DNA of 64,000 nucleotides from Rhodoferax antarcticus ANT.BR (GCF_001938565.1 NZ_MSYM01000013.1:1496-65495), one strand, 5' to 3'. Positions 40,027 to 49,558 are shown, numbered from the stretch's first letter. The notes: generated from the sequence alone by a model not told the origin. Translations and numbers: made by a program.

Positions 40027-41487
40027 ATGATTTCACGCGAACCCACCATCGAGCGCCTAGGCGTTGCCAAGTCCCTGCTGCTGACTCCTTTTTGTCTGGA
40101 TGAGGGGCACCTCAGTCGGGCCTTGGCGGCCATCAAGGCGCACCAAGTCGACGAGGCGGACCTGTATTTCCAGTACACCCGCAGCGAAGGCTGGAGCCTG
40201 GAAGAGGGCATCGTCAAAACCGGCTCCTTCAGCATTGATCAGGGCGTGGGGGTGCGCGCGGTGAGTGGCGAGAAAACCGCCTTTGCCTACTCGGATGACA
40301 TCTCTGAGGCGTCGCTCATGGATGCGGCCCGCACTGTAAGGACTATTTCGGCTGCAGCCCAGAACCGCAAAGGGCGAGTAGCTACTAAAAAAATAGCGCC
40401 TTCGCGTGCTCTTTATCATGGGCTGGACCCTATTGCCAGCTTGGACAGCACAGCCAAAGTGGCCTTGCTGGAAAAGGTCGAAAAGTTGGCGCGCGCCAAA
40501 GACCCGCGTGTGGCGCAGGTGATGGCTAGCCTGGCCGCCGAGCATGACGTGGTGCTGGTGGCGCGTGCTGACGGCACCCTGGCCGCTGATGTGCGCCCGC
40601 TGGTGCGTCTAAGTGTGACGGTGATTGCCGAGCAAAAAGGCCGCCGCGAGGTGGGCTCAGCAGGCGGTGGCGGGCGCTTCGGTTTTGCTTATTTTGACGA
40701 CGCACTGATTGAAAAGTATGTGGACGAGGCGGTCAGTGCTGCGCTGACGAACCTGGAGGCGCGCCCGGCACCTGCTGGCGAGATGACTGTGGTGCTTGGC
40801 CCGGGCTGGCCTGGCATCTTGCTGCACGAGGCCATTGGTCACGGGCTGGAGGGCGATTTCAACCGCAAGGGCTCCAGCGCCTTTAGTGGACGTATTGGCC
40901 AGCGGGTAGCAGCCAAAGGTGTGACGGTGCTGGACGACGGCACCCTGGCCGACCGCCGTGGTTCACTCAATGTGGACGACGAAGGCAACGCCAGCGGACG
41001 CAATGTGTTGATTGAAGACGGCATTTTGAAGGCCTACATTCAGGACGCGATGAACGCCCGCCTGATGGGCGTCCCGCCCACCGGCAATGGCCGGCGCGAA
41101 AGTTACGCCCACGTTCCGCTGCCACGTATGACCAACACCTACATGCTGGCTGGCGACAAAGCGCCGGAAGAAATTGTGGCCAGCATCAAACGTGGCTTGT
41201 ATGCCACCAACTTTGGTGGTGGCCAAGTGGACATTACCTCTGGCAAGTTTGTGTTTTCAGCCAGCCAGGCTTACTGGGTGGAAAACGGCAAAATTCAGTA
41301 TCCGGTGAAGGGCGCCACGCTGGTGGGTAGCGGGCCAGAATGCCTGAAACGCGTCAGCATGATTGGCAACGACATGCAACTCGACAGCGGTGTCGGCACC
41401 TGCGGCAAAGAGGGTCAAAGTGTGCCGGTTGGAGTGGGCCAGCCGACCCTGCGGCTGGATGGGTTGACGGTCGGCGGCACGGCCTGA
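40027..41487 (+). CDS. tldD: metalloprotease TldD
   Basis: The 486-residue TldD subunit has the zinc motif HEAIGH at 267-272, GLEGDFNRKGSSAFSG, and the C-terminal zinc-ligand region of the family (VGSGPECLKRVSMIGND, GVGTCGKEGQSVPVG). TldD/TldE heterodimers degrade unfolded peptides and process microcins such as microcin B17. Residues about 117-137 (RVATKKIAPSRALYHGLDPI) are encoded through a dispersed repeat in a surface region of the N-terminal domain. Confidence 0.93.
   Translation: MISREPTIERLGVAKSLLLTPFCLDEGHLSRALAAIKAHQVDEADLYFQYTRSEGWSLEEGIVKTGSFSIDQGVGVRAVSGEKTAFAYSDDISEASLMDAARTVRTISAAAQNRKGRVATKKIAPSRALYHGLDPIASLDSTAKVALLEKVEKLARAKDPRVAQVMASLAAEHDVVLVARADGTLAADVRPLVRLSVTVIAEQKGRREVGSAGGGGRFGFAYFDDALIEKYVDEAVSAALTNLEARPAPAGEMTVVLGPGWPGILLHEAIGHGLEGDFNRKGSSAFSGRIGQRVAAKGVTVLDDGTLADRRGSLNVDDEGNASGRNVLIEDGILKAYIQDAMNARLMGVPPTGNGRRESYAHVPLPRMTNTYMLAGDKAPEEIVASIKRGLYATNFGGGQVDITSGKFVFSASQAYWVENGKIQYPVKGATLVGSGPECLKRVSMIGNDMQLDSGVGTCGKEGQSVPVGVGQPTLRLDGLTVGGTA
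40376..40436 (+). repeat. dispersed repeat inside tldD, copy 10
   Basis: GAGTAGCTACTAAAAAAATA then GCGCCTTCGCGTGCTC and TCATGGGCTGGACCC, a recognisable copy read in frame. Confidence 0.65.
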
Positions 41488-41583
41488 TCAGGCATCACTT
41501 CCGCCATGGCTCACCAGAAGGCCCAATACCGATGCTTCAGTCTGTCAGGTTTTGGTGAAATGACTGTGCTACATTCAAACTCC

Positions 41584-41652
41584 ATGACATCAGTGACCTT
41601 CTTCTTTAGCTACTTTTGGTTCTCAAGCGCCGCTGGCGGAAGAGAGTTCTGA
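41584..41652 (+). CDS. aroG leader peptide (Phe-rich attenuator peptide)
   Basis: A 22-codon frame from ATG 41584 contains FFFSYFWF: six Phe in the whole peptide plus one Tyr and one Trp. It ends at TGA 41650-41652, 31 bases before a strong terminator and 98 bases before aroG. An in-frame ATG at 41560 would give 30 residues. The organisation is that of pheL-type attenuators: stalling at Phe (or Tyr/Trp) codons when charged tRNA is scarce would prevent the terminator. GCTGGCGG (41632-41639) can partly pair with CCGCCGGCAGC (41688-41698), the terminator's left arm, giving an antiterminator. Confidence 0.75.
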   Translation: MTSVTFFFSYFWFSSAAGGREF

Positions 41653-41683
41653 AACGTTCCCAAACCAAACGTCCTGATTCTTC

Positions 41684-41713
41684 AAAACCGCCGGCAGCCC
41701 CGGCGGTTTTTTT
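41684..41713 (+). terminator. attenuator terminator before aroG
   Basis: AAAACCGCCGG (41684-41694) pairs perfectly with CCGGCGGTTTT (41700-41710) and is followed by a run of seven T from 41707. It stands between the leader peptide and aroG, which follows on the same strand 38 bp later, so it must regulate rather than end the unit. Confidence 0.85.
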
Positions 41714-41750
41714 ATGTGTTTTTGATGCCAAACCTGCAAGGAAATCTTCC

Positions 41751-42893
41751 ATGAATGCCAAAACTGTTGTCAGTGCTGATCCAGATGCCTGGAACCATTC
41801 TTTGAATGCCAACGCCCCTGATCGAACAGGTCAGACCGACAACGAACGCATCAAGGACATCACCGTGCTACCGCCACCCGAACATTTGATCCGGTTTTTC
41901 CCCATCAAGGGCACACCGGCCGAGACCATGATCAGCGCCACCCGCCGCAACATTCACAACATCACGACCGGCAAGGACGATCGCGTGCTGGTGGTCATTG
42001 GCCCATGCTCCATTCATGACCCGGCTGCTGCCATGGAGTACGCCCGCAAATTGAAGGTGCAACGCGAAAAATACGCCGATTCGCTGGAAATTGTGATGCG
42101 CGTGTATTTTGAGAAGCCACGCACCACCGTTGGCTGGAAGGGCCTGATCAACGACCCGTACCTGGACGAGAGCTTCCGCATCGACGAAGGTTTGCGCATG
42201 GCGCGTCAACTGCTCATCGACATTAACCGCCTGGGCTTGCCTGCAGGTAGCGAGTTTCTCGACGTCATCTCGCCGCAGTATCTGGGCGATTTGATCAGTT
42301 GGGGGGCGATTGGCGCACGCACCACCGAGAGCCAGGTGCACCGCGAACTGGCCTCAGGCCTGTCGGCACCGATTGGTTTCAAAAATGGCACCGACGGCAA
42401 TATCCGCATCGCCACCGACGCGATCCATGCTGCAGCGGGCGGTCATCACTTTTTGTCGGTGCACAAAAATGGCCAGGTGGCCATCGTCCAGACCAAGGGC
42501 AACAAGGATTGCCATGTGATTTTGCGCGGTGGCAAGGCGCCCAACTTTGACGCTGTGAGCGTCGCTGCTGCCTGCACCGAACTGGAAAAGTCCAAACTGC
42601 CGCAGACCCTGATGGTGGATTGCAGCCACGCCAACAGCAGCAAGCAGCACGAGAAGCAGATCGACGTGGCGCGCGACATTGCTGGGCAGATTTCAGGTGG
42701 CTCGAAGCAGGTGTTCGGTGTGATGGTGGAAAGCCACCTGAGCGCAGGTGCACAAAAGTTCACGCCTGGCAAGGACAAAACCGACAAGCTGGTTTATGGC
42801 CAAAGCATCACCGACGCTTGCCTGGGCTGGGACGATTCGCTACAGGTGCTGGAATTGCTGTCGCAAGCGGTGCTGACGCGACGCGCCGCTTGA
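41751..42893 (+). CDS. aroG: DAHP synthase, class I (AroG/F/H type)
   Basis: The 380-residue 3-deoxy-7-phosphoheptulonate synthase catalyses the first step of aromatic amino acid biosynthesis. It has VVIGPCSIHDPAAAMEYA, MRVYFEKPRTTVGWKGLIND, the metal/PEP residues in ISPQYLGDLISWGAIGARTT, CHVILRGGKAPNFD and MVDCSHANSSKQHEKQ. I start at ATG 41751 with AAGGAAA upstream; frames upstream only read through the attenuator. Feedback class cannot be told by eye, but the Phe-rich leader suggests control by phenylalanine. It supplies the chorismate/prephenate route that a BacA-like enzyme would draw on. Confidence 0.95.
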   Translation: MNAKTVVSADPDAWNHSLNANAPDRTGQTDNERIKDITVLPPPEHLIRFFPIKGTPAETMISATRRNIHNITTGKDDRVLVVIGPCSIHDPAAAMEYARKLKVQREKYADSLEIVMRVYFEKPRTTVGWKGLINDPYLDESFRIDEGLRMARQLLIDINRLGLPAGSEFLDVISPQYLGDLISWGAIGARTTESQVHRELASGLSAPIGFKNGTDGNIRIATDAIHAAAGGHHFLSVHKNGQVAIVQTKGNKDCHVILRGGKAPNFDAVSVAAACTELEKSKLPQTLMVDCSHANSSKQHEKQIDVARDIAGQISGGSKQVFGVMVESHLSAGAQKFTPGKDKTDKLVYGQSITDACLGWDDSLQVLELLSQAVLTRRAA

Positions 42894-43002
42894 GCCGGAT
42901 GCAGATCGCGAAGCTTGCGCCTTGAGCCGATGCAGCCAAGAGATCAGCGTGTCGAGGGCGATCGTCACAGGTAAAAACCCGTGCCTCTTGTCACTTTAAG
43001 GG

Positions 43003-43065
43003 TTATATGCCTTTTTGGCCTCTAGCCCTTACAGATCAAGCGGTAGTAGCTATATATTTTGTAGT
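43003..43065 (-). repeat. dispersed repeat overlapping the 3' end of mpl, copy 11
   Basis: GGCCTCTAGCCCTTACAGAT then AAGCGGTAGTAGCTATATAT. The repeat provides the stop codon region and the last few residues of Mpl. Confidence 0.8.
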
Positions 43066-44462
43066 GAATACAATAGTTTGGCATGCACGCCACCAAAGCC
43101 GCCGTTGCTCATGCACACGATGTGGTCACCCGCGCGGGCTGCCCGTGTGGCGGCGGCTACCAGCACGTCTAGCTGGTCACTGACCAGCGCCCGGTCAGCC
43201 ATCGGTGCCAGGGCGCTTGCCGCATCCCAGTCGAGCCCCGCACTGTGGCAGAAAGCCAGGTCAGCGTTCTCCAGGCTCCAGGGCAGCAGTGCTTTCATGG
43301 TGCCCAGCTTCATCGTGTTGGAGCGCGGCTCAAACACCGCCAGGATACGCTCTCCGCTTGGCAGCGAGTTGCGCAGACCGTCCAGCGTTGTGCGGATGGC
43401 AGTGGGGTGGTGCGCGAAATCGTCATAAACCGTGACCGTGCCAGCCGTAGCGTCATGGCCCACCGTGACCGTGCCGCGCACCTCCATGCGGCGTTTGACG
43501 TTCTCGAACCTACCTAACGCGGTGGCTGCGGCCTCTGGCGCAACGCCCAGATGTTCTGCTGCAGCGATGGCGGCCAGCGCATTCAGTTGGTTGTGGACAC
43601 CGGTCAGCCCCCAACGCACGTGACCTGCGGCATTGCCATGGTGGAGCACCTCAAAATCGTTGGCGGAGCCCACGGCGGTGAAGTCGCCCACTGCCGCGCC
43701 AAAGCTACGCACCTCGCTCCAGCAGCCCATGTGCAGCACTCGGGCCAAGCTTTCTTCCAACCCGTTGACCACAATCCGGCCACTGCCGTGTGCACCAGTG
43801 CCTGGGACGGTGCGAACAAGATAGTGGAATTGGCGCTCGATAGCGGCAAGATCATCAAAGATGTCAGCGTGATCGAATTCCAGATTGTTCAGCACGGCAG
43901 TGCGCGGACGGTAATGCACAAATTTGCTCCGCTTGTCGAAAAACGCCGTGTCGTACTCATCAGCCTCAATCACAAAGGCTTTTCCAGTACCCAGTCTGGC
44001 AGAGATGCCAAAATTCAAAGGCACACCACCCACCAGAAAGCCAGGTTGCAGGCCTGCGCATTCCAGCACCCAGGAGGTCATAGCGGCGGTGGTGGTTTTG
44101 CCGTGCGTACCGGCAATGGCGACCACATGGCGGCCCTGCAAGATGTGTTCGCTAAGCCACTGGGGGCCGCTGGTGTAGGGCAGGCCAGCGTCCAGAATCG
44201 CCTCCATCAACGGGAACTTCGGGTTGCCGTCGCTCAGACGTGCGCGGCTCACCACGTTGCCCACCACAAAGATGTCAGGATTCAGGTTGATTTGGTCCGC
44301 CGCAAAGCCGTCCAAGAGGTCAATTCCCAAGGCACGCAACTGGTCGCTCATCGGCGGGTAAACACCCGCATCGCAACCGGTGACCTTGTGACCCGCCTCG
44401 CGCGCCAAAGCAGCCAGACCGCCCATGAAGGTGCCGCAAATACCCAAAATATGAATGTGCAT
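43050..44462 (-). CDS. mpl: UDP-MurNAc:L-Ala-gamma-D-Glu-meso-DAP ligase
   Basis: The 470-residue Mur-ligase-family enzyme recycles the murein tripeptide. It has an N-terminal Rossmann domain (HIHILGICGTFMGGLAALAR), the ATP-binding VVAIAGTHGKTTTAAMTSW, VIEADEYDTAFFDKRSKFVH and the C-terminal VYDDFAHHPTAIRTTLDGLR. It works in the same recycling pathway as AnmK and AmpD, also encoded in this window. The final residues come from a dispersed repeat. Confidence 0.95.
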   Translation of the reverse strand: MHIHILGICGTFMGGLAALAREAGHKVTGCDAGVYPPMSDQLRALGIDLLDGFAADQINLNPDIFVVGNVVSRARLSDGNPKFPLMEAILDAGLPYTSGPQWLSEHILQGRHVVAIAGTHGKTTTAAMTSWVLECAGLQPGFLVGGVPLNFGISARLGTGKAFVIEADEYDTAFFDKRSKFVHYRPRTAVLNNLEFDHADIFDDLAAIERQFHYLVRTVPGTGAHGSGRIVVNGLEESLARVLHMGCWSEVRSFGAAVGDFTAVGSANDFEVLHHGNAAGHVRWGLTGVHNQLNALAAIAAAEHLGVAPEAAATALGRFENVKRRMEVRGTVTVGHDATAGTVTVYDDFAHHPTAIRTTLDGLRNSLPSGERILAVFEPRSNTMKLGTMKALLPWSLENADLAFCHSAGLDWDAASALAPMADRALVSDQLDVLVAAATRAARAGDHIVCMSNGGFGGVHAKLLYSLQNI

Positions 44463-44547
44463 GCTCTGATTCTAGAGAACGCACTACCTGCGCCGCTTGG
44501 CCTTGCGTCTGGGCGGGTGGTGTGAATCAGGGCAAAATCCGCGCTCT

Positions 44548-45141
44548 ATGAACGATTTGCAGACCGAGATCGCGGCGCAAGCTGCCCGCTGGGTGGTGGA
44601 GGAGGGGCTTGAATATGGCCCTGCAAAGCGCCGCGCCGTGAAAGCGATGGGTTTGCCAGGGCGCACCGCACTGCCCGGCAACGATCAGCTCGAAGATGCA
44701 GTTCGCGACTACCTGGCGGTGTTTTGCTGCGACACCCAACCGCAAGAGCTGCTGGCGTTACGCCGCTTGGCCCTGGTCTGGATGGAGCGCTTGGAGGAGT
44801 TTCGGCCGCACCTTGGCGGTGCGGTTTGGCGCGGCACCGCCACGCGGCTGTCAGATATTTACCTGCAGTTGTTTTGTGATGACTGCAAATCGACAGAAAT
44901 TGCGTTGATTGACAGGAAAGTGCGCTACCTTCCGCACAGGGTGACCGGTTTTAATGGTGAAACCGTCGATGCGCTCAGTGTTCATGCGTTTTGTGCAGAG
45001 TTGCAAGAGGAGATTGGTGTGCATTTGATGATTTATGACCGTGACGATGTGCGCGGCGCCCTGATTCCTGACGGCAAAGGGCGCGCACCACGCGGCGATC
45101 TGCGGGCGTTGCGCCGTGTGTTGGCTGAGGTGCAGGCTTGA
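44548..45141 (+). CDS. conserved hypothetical protein
   Basis: The 197-residue protein is one I cannot name, though the pattern looks like a conserved Burkholderiales protein. Features are EEGLEYGPAKRRAVKAMGLP at the N-terminus, a helical middle (LRRLALVWMERLEEFRPHLG), LSDIYLQLFCDDCKSTEIAL with two Cys, and a C-terminal LMIYDRDDVRGALIPDGKGR. It has no signal peptide. I chose ATG 44548 over an upstream ATG at 44497. It is divergent from mpl and coupled to the next gene by a four-base overlap. Confidence 0.7.
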   Translation: MNDLQTEIAAQAARWVVEEGLEYGPAKRRAVKAMGLPGRTALPGNDQLEDAVRDYLAVFCCDTQPQELLALRRLALVWMERLEEFRPHLGGAVWRGTATRLSDIYLQLFCDDCKSTEIALIDRKVRYLPHRVTGFNGETVDALSVHAFCAELQEEIGVHLMIYDRDDVRGALIPDGKGRAPRGDLRALRRVLAEVQA

Positions 45142-45680
45142 GCGCGCCAGCCTCTGGCCATTCGCGCCGGGCCTGGCTGGCTGCTGCTGGTGTTGCCGTG
45201 GTGGCGGGCGTTACGGCCTACGCGTTGCGCCGCCAGCCTGAAGTCAGCAGACAGCCCGGGCCGGTCGAGGAGGCCTTTTGGCAAACAGAATTCAGCCAAC
45301 TTGATGGCGCCACTTTGCCTATGGCGTCCTTCCGCGGGCAAAACCTGTTGGTGAATTTCTGGGCTACCTGGTGCCCCCCGTGTGTGGCTGAACTGCCTCT
45401 ATTGAGCGCCTTTCATAATGAAAACAAGCCTAAAAACTGGCAAGTTTTGGGTTTGGCCGTAGACCAGCCCAGCGCTGTCAAGCGTTTTCAGGCCCAAAAT
45501 CCTCTATCTTTTCCGGTGGCTTTGGCGGGCATGGACGGCACGGAGATCAGCCGCTCGCTGGGGAATTTGAGTGGTGGTTTGCCGTTTACTGTTGTTTTTA
45601 GTCCTGCGGGTGCGGTGGTGCATCGTAAAATAGGACGCGTCTCGCCGGATGATCTGGCTGCCTGGGTGCAAGCAGGCTAA
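45138..45680 (+). CDS. TlpA/ResA-like thioredoxin-fold protein
   Basis: The 180-residue periplasmic thiol-disulfide protein starts at TTG, overlapping the preceding stop (TTGA). It has an N-terminal membrane anchor or twin-arginine-like region (SRRAWLAAAGVAVVAGVTAY) and the redox motif WCPPC within NFWATWCPPCVAELPLL. A cis-Pro follows in GLPFTVVF. It probably reduces or keeps reduced cysteines of exported proteins such as c-type cytochromes; the specific partner is not evident here. Confidence 0.85.
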   Translation: MSAPASGHSRRAWLAAAGVAVVAGVTAYALRRQPEVSRQPGPVEEAFWQTEFSQLDGATLPMASFRGQNLLVNFWATWCPPCVAELPLLSAFHNENKPKNWQVLGLAVDQPSAVKRFQAQNPLSFPVALAGMDGTEISRSLGNLSGGLPFTVVFSPAGAVVHRKIGRVSPDDLAAWVQAG

Positions 45681-45748
45681 GCTGACAAAAGGCTTTTTGG
45701 TTGTAAAATGCTGGTTTTTAGATTGATATTTAAGTCATTTGCTGACAG

Positions 45749-45779
45749 TTGACAGAAGTTGGCGTAAATTCAGTCTAAA
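45749..45779 (+). promoter_or_regulatory. candidate promoter of accB
   Basis: TTGACA (45749-45754) is a perfect -35 hexamer. The best -10, TCTAAA (45774-45779), is 19 bp away and poor. It is reported because accBC normally has its own promoter and the gap is only 125 bp. Confidence 0.35.
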
Positions 45780-45805
45780 TCCCCCTACTGCATGTTGGAG
45801 TGTTT

Positions 45806-46249
45806 ATGGACCTTAGAAAACTTAAAACCCTCATTGACCTGGTTTCAGAGTCGAATGTTTCGGAGCTCGAAATCACCGAAGCCGAGGGTAAGGTGCGCAT
45901 TGTCAAGGCCAGCGCCGCGATAGCTCCGCAATTTGTTCAGATGACCACGCCAGTGGCATCGGTGGCAGTGGCAGGCCCTGTGGCGACCGCTGAGCCTGCT
46001 GTGGCGATTGAAACCGGCCACATCACCAAGTCACCCATGGTGGGTACCTTTTACAGGTCAGCCACCCCTGGCGCCAAATCCTTTGTGGAGATGGGTGATG
46101 CGGTCAAGGAAGGCGATACTTTGTGCATCATTGAGGCGATGAAGATCCTCAACGAGATTGAGGCTGACAAAACCGGCACCATCAAGCGCGTCCTGGCGGA
46201 AAACGGGCAAGCGGTTGAGTATGGCCAGCCGCTGTTCATCATCGAGTGA
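45806..46249 (+). CDS. accB: acetyl-CoA carboxylase biotin carboxyl carrier protein
   Basis: The 147-residue BCCP has [20 protein letters not shown], a flexible Ala/Pro/Val linker (about 45-75) and a C-terminal biotinyl domain with [20 protein letters not shown] and [14 protein letters not shown] (Lys biotinylated). I start at ATG 45806 with GGAG five bases upstream rather than the upstream in-frame GTG. accC follows after 15 bp. Confidence 0.96.
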   Translation: MDLRKLKTLIDLVSESNVSELEITEAEGKVRIVKASAAIAPQFVQMTTPVASVAVAGPVATAEPAVAIETGHITKSPMVGTFYRSATPGAKSFVEMGDAVKEGDTLCIIEAMKILNEIEADKTGTIKRVLAENGQAVEYGQPLFIIE

Positions 46250-46264
46250 CGCCGGGCGCCATCT

Positions 46265-47617
46265 ATGTTTAAAAAAATCCTGATCGCCAACCGTGGCGAA
46301 ATTGCCTTGCGCATTCAGCGCGCCTGTCGTGAGATGGGCATCAAGGCGGTCATGGTCTACTCTGAGGCTGATCGTGACGCCAAATATATCAAGCTGGCCG
46401 AGGAGGCTGTTTGCATTGGCCCGGCCCAGTCGGGCTTGAGTTATCTGAATATGCCGGCCATCATCTCGGCGGCAGAGGTGACAGACGCGGAGGCTATCCA
46501 CCCCGGCTATGGTTTTTTGAGCGAGAACGCCGATTTTGCCGAGCGGGTCGAGCGTAGCGGCTTTCAGTTCATTGGTCCCACGCCGGAATCCATCCGGATC
46601 ATGGGTGACAAGGTGTCGGCCAAGCAGGCCATGATCAAGGCGGGTGTGCCTTGCGTGCCGGGCTCGGAAGGCGAGTTGCCAGACGACCCCGTGCAGGTCA
46701 AGCGTATCGCCAAAGCCGTCGGCTACCCGGTGATCATCAAGGCTGCCGGTGGTGGGGGCGGGCGTGGCATGCGGGTGGTTCACACCGAAGCGGCGCTCAT
46801 CAATGCCGTGGCCATGACCAAGAGCGAAGCCGGAGCCGCCTTCAACAACTCGGCGGTTTACATGGAGAAGTTTCTCCAGAATCCGCGCCACATTGAAATC
46901 CAGATCCTGGCTGACAAATTCAAGAATGCGGTGTATTTGGGTGAGCGGGATTGCTCTATGCAGCGCCGCCACCAAAAAGTGATCGAGGAGGCACCTGCCC
47001 CCGGTATTCCCCGCAAGATCATCGACCGTATTGGTGAGCGCTGTGTGGCGGCTTGCAAACGCATCGGCTACCGCGGCGCGGGGACGTTCGAGTTTCTATA
47101 TGAAGACGGTGAGTTTTACTTCATTGAGATGAACACTCGCGTGCAAGTTGAGCATCCGGTTACGGAAATGACTACCGGCATTGATATCGTCAAAACCCAG
47201 ATCATGGTGGCGGCCGGTGAAAAGTTGCCGTTCACGCAGCGTCAGATCCAGATCCGTGGCCATGCCATTGAGTGTCGTCTGAACGCCGAAGACCCTTACA
47301 AGTTCGTTCCGTCGCCCGGGCGTATCACCATGTGGCACCCACCCGGTGGGCCGGGCATCCGGGTTGACTCCCATATCTACACGAACTATTTTGTGCCGTC
47401 GAATTACGACTCGATGATTGGCAAGGTGATCGCCCATGGCGATACCCGCGAGCAGGCCTTGGCCCGCATGCGCACGGCGTTAGGCGAGACGGTTGTAGAA
47501 GGTATCAATACCAATATCGCGCTGCATCGTGAGTTGATGATCGACGCAAAATTCATGGAGGGTGGTACCAACATTCACTATTTGGAAGGCTGGCTGGCTG
47601 ACCGCGCTCACAAGTAG
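46265..47617 (+). CDS. accC: acetyl-CoA carboxylase biotin carboxylase subunit
   Basis: The 450-residue stand-alone biotin carboxylase starts [19 protein letters not shown] and has [53 protein letters not shown] and [14 protein letters not shown]. Together with AccB it carboxylates biotin for fatty acid synthesis. It lacks the biotinyl domain that distinguishes the liuD product. Confidence 0.97.
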   Translation: MFKKILIANRGEIALRIQRACREMGIKAVMVYSEADRDAKYIKLAEEAVCIGPAQSGLSYLNMPAIISAAEVTDAEAIHPGYGFLSENADFAERVERSGFQFIGPTPESIRIMGDKVSAKQAMIKAGVPCVPGSEGELPDDPVQVKRIAKAVGYPVIIKAAGGGGGRGMRVVHTEAALINAVAMTKSEAGAAFNNSAVYMEKFLQNPRHIEIQILADKFKNAVYLGERDCSMQRRHQKVIEEAPAPGIPRKIIDRIGERCVAACKRIGYRGAGTFEFLYEDGEFYFIEMNTRVQVEHPVTEMTTGIDIVKTQIMVAAGEKLPFTQRQIQIRGHAIECRLNAEDPYKFVPSPGRITMWHPPGGPGIRVDSHIYTNYFVPSNYDSMIGKVIAHGDTREQALARMRTALGETVVEGINTNIALHRELMIDAKFMEGGTNIHYLEGWLADRAHK

Positions 47618-47626
47618 GGGCGACGC

Positions 47627-48514
47627 ATGTTTGAACTGCGATTGATGTGCCCAGCGGATCGGGTCGAACCGCTCAGCGAGGCACTGGAGGTGCTCGAGGC
47701 GCTGAGTGTCAGTGTGGAAGATGCCGACGCCCAGACCGACGCCGAGCAAGCCCTGTTTGGCGAGCCCGGTATGCCTGCACCCAAGGATGGCTGGCAACGG
47801 TCACGCGTGCTGGCTTTGTTTGCGGAGCAGGCTCAGGCGCAAAGTGCCTTGCAACTGCTGCGATTACAAGACTTTTTTGTCGGTTGCGAAGCGTTGGGCA
47901 TTGAGCACGTGCCCGAGCAGGATTGGGTTCGGCTTACTCAGTCGCAGTTTGCGCCGGTGGAGATCACACCTGAGTTCTGGATCGTCCCCACATGGCACGA
48001 GCCGCCTGACGCAGCGCGAGTGGTGATCAGGCTGGACCCGGGCTTGGCGTTTGGTACCGGTACACACCCCACCACCCGCATGTGCCTGCGCTGGATTGCG
48101 CGCAATGAGGCGGATGTAGCGCTGTCCAGGGTTCTGGACTATGGCTGTGGCTCAGGCATTCTCGCGGTCGGTGCTGCCAAGTTTGGCGCCTCAGATATTG
48201 ATGCGGTGGACATTGATACCGGTGCGGTCGAGGCCACGCGCCTCAACGCGCAAGCCAACCATGTGCAACTGCGCGCAGGTTTGCCAGAGTTGGCGTCTGG
48301 GAGTTACCAAACGGTGCTGGCCAACATTCTGGCCACACCCTTGACAGTGTTGGCTCCGCTGTTGTGGTCGCGCGTGGCAGACGGCGGTCATTTGGTGCTG
48401 GCGGGCATTCTGGAGCGCCAGGCTGACGAACTCAAGGCTGCTTATGCACCTTATTGCAGCTTGACGGTTACGGAGCAGGAAGATGGCTGGATTTTGATGA
48501 CGGCAAAGCGTTGA
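47627..48514 (+). CDS. prmA: ribosomal protein L11 methyltransferase
   Basis: The 295-residue protein has an N-terminal L11-recognition domain and a C-terminal SAM-dependent methyltransferase domain: LDPGLAFGTGTHPTTRMCLR, VLDYGCGSGILAVGAAKFGA and LANILATPLTVLAPLLW. It trimethylates ribosomal protein L11. It follows accC by nine bases; accB-accC-prmA is a standard order in Burkholderiales. Confidence 0.95.
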   Translation: MFELRLMCPADRVEPLSEALEVLEALSVSVEDADAQTDAEQALFGEPGMPAPKDGWQRSRVLALFAEQAQAQSALQLLRLQDFFVGCEALGIEHVPEQDWVRLTQSQFAPVEITPEFWIVPTWHEPPDAARVVIRLDPGLAFGTGTHPTTRMCLRWIARNEADVALSRVLDYGCGSGILAVGAAKFGASDIDAVDIDTGAVEATRLNAQANHVQLRAGLPELASGSYQTVLANILATPLTVLAPLLWSRVADGGHLVLAGILERQADELKAAYAPYCSLTVTEQEDGWILMTAKR

Positions 48515-48550
48515 GGCGCTAGACTCAACGGCCGTTCCACCCCCCCGTTT

Positions 48551-49558
48551 ATGAGTCTCCTGACACGTTGCCCCGCCTGCACCACCCTCTACAAGGTTGT
48601 GCCCGACCAGTTGCGCATTTCCCAGGGATGGGTCAAGTGCGGACACTGCGACGAAATTTTTGACGCCTCCCAGCATCTTTTGGAGGCGTCGATTGAGCCG
48701 GCAGAAGTCGTCAGCGCGCCACCGCCTGAGTCGCTAGTCGACCCCATCGACGAGGCCTCGGCGGATGATTTGGCACTTCCCGCAGAACGTGATCAGGATG
48801 ATTGCGCAGCGGTGAATCATCTAGAAGAGCCAGAGCCAGAGCCAGAAGCCATTGGCGCTCTGGTCGGCCACGAAGATCTATCGGTTGTTTCTGCCGAGTG
48901 GGAACCCTCGAATCCCGATGCGCCCGAAGTTCAAAACGTTATTTCAAGCGCAGCGTCTGAAACCACCACTGAACCAGCGCTGCCTAGCGCACCTGAACCT
49001 GTTAATGAACCCGTCGCGCCAGAACCCAAAGCTGCGTCAATATCGTTCATGCGTGACGCAGCTCCCATACCGATTTGGGAACCTGGCACTGTCAAGCGGG
49101 CCCTGGCGGGAATTGCTATTGTGTTGACTCTGGGTTTGGGTGCTCAGTGGGTTTATCAGGACCACGACCGGCTGTCGGCCTCACGGCCAAACTGGCAGCC
49201 TGCGTTGACCAAGGTGTGTGCTTTTCTACGCTGCTCGGTCCAACCATTACAAAAGATTGAATCGATGGCGATCGATTCGGCTGCTTTCACCAAACTGGGC
49301 CCCGACCGTTATCGCCTGAGCTTTGTCCTCAAAAATACCGACCCTCTGATGCTGGCGGTGCCCAGCGTTGAATTGACGCTGACCGACGTGCAGGATCAGG
49401 TGGTGGTTCGCCGTGTGTTGTCGCCGCGCGAGTTGGCAGCGGCCTCTGAACGTCTGCCCGCTGCTTCTGAATGGCCGGTGGCGGTGAATCTGCGTGTTAC
49501 GTCGGATGTATCTTCGTTGGCCGTGGTGGGTTACCGCTTGCTGGCTTTTTACCCCTGA
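48551..49558 (+). CDS. DUF3426 zinc-ribbon membrane protein
   Basis: The 335-residue protein has an MJ0042-type zinc ribbon at the N-terminus (TRCPACTTLYKVV, then WVKCGHCDEIFDA; four Cys). A long acidic Pro/Glu-rich region follows, then one membrane segment at about 181-200 (RALAGIAIVLTLGLGAQWVY) and a periplasmic DUF3426 domain (YRLSFVLKNTDPLMLAVPSV). It is conserved after prmA in this order. The function is unknown. Confidence 0.88.
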   Translation: MSLLTRCPACTTLYKVVPDQLRISQGWVKCGHCDEIFDASQHLLEASIEPAEVVSAPPPESLVDPIDEASADDLALPAERDQDDCAAVNHLEEPEPEPEAIGALVGHEDLSVVSAEWEPSNPDAPEVQNVISSAASETTTEPALPSAPEPVNEPVAPEPKAASISFMRDAAPIPIWEPGTVKRALAGIAIVLTLGLGAQWVYQDHDRLSASRPNWQPALTKVCAFLRCSVQPLQKIESMAIDSAAFTKLGPDRYRLSFVLKNTDPLMLAVPSVELTLTDVQDQVVVRRVLSPRELAAASERLPAASEWPVAVNLRVTSDVSSLAVVGYRLLAFYP

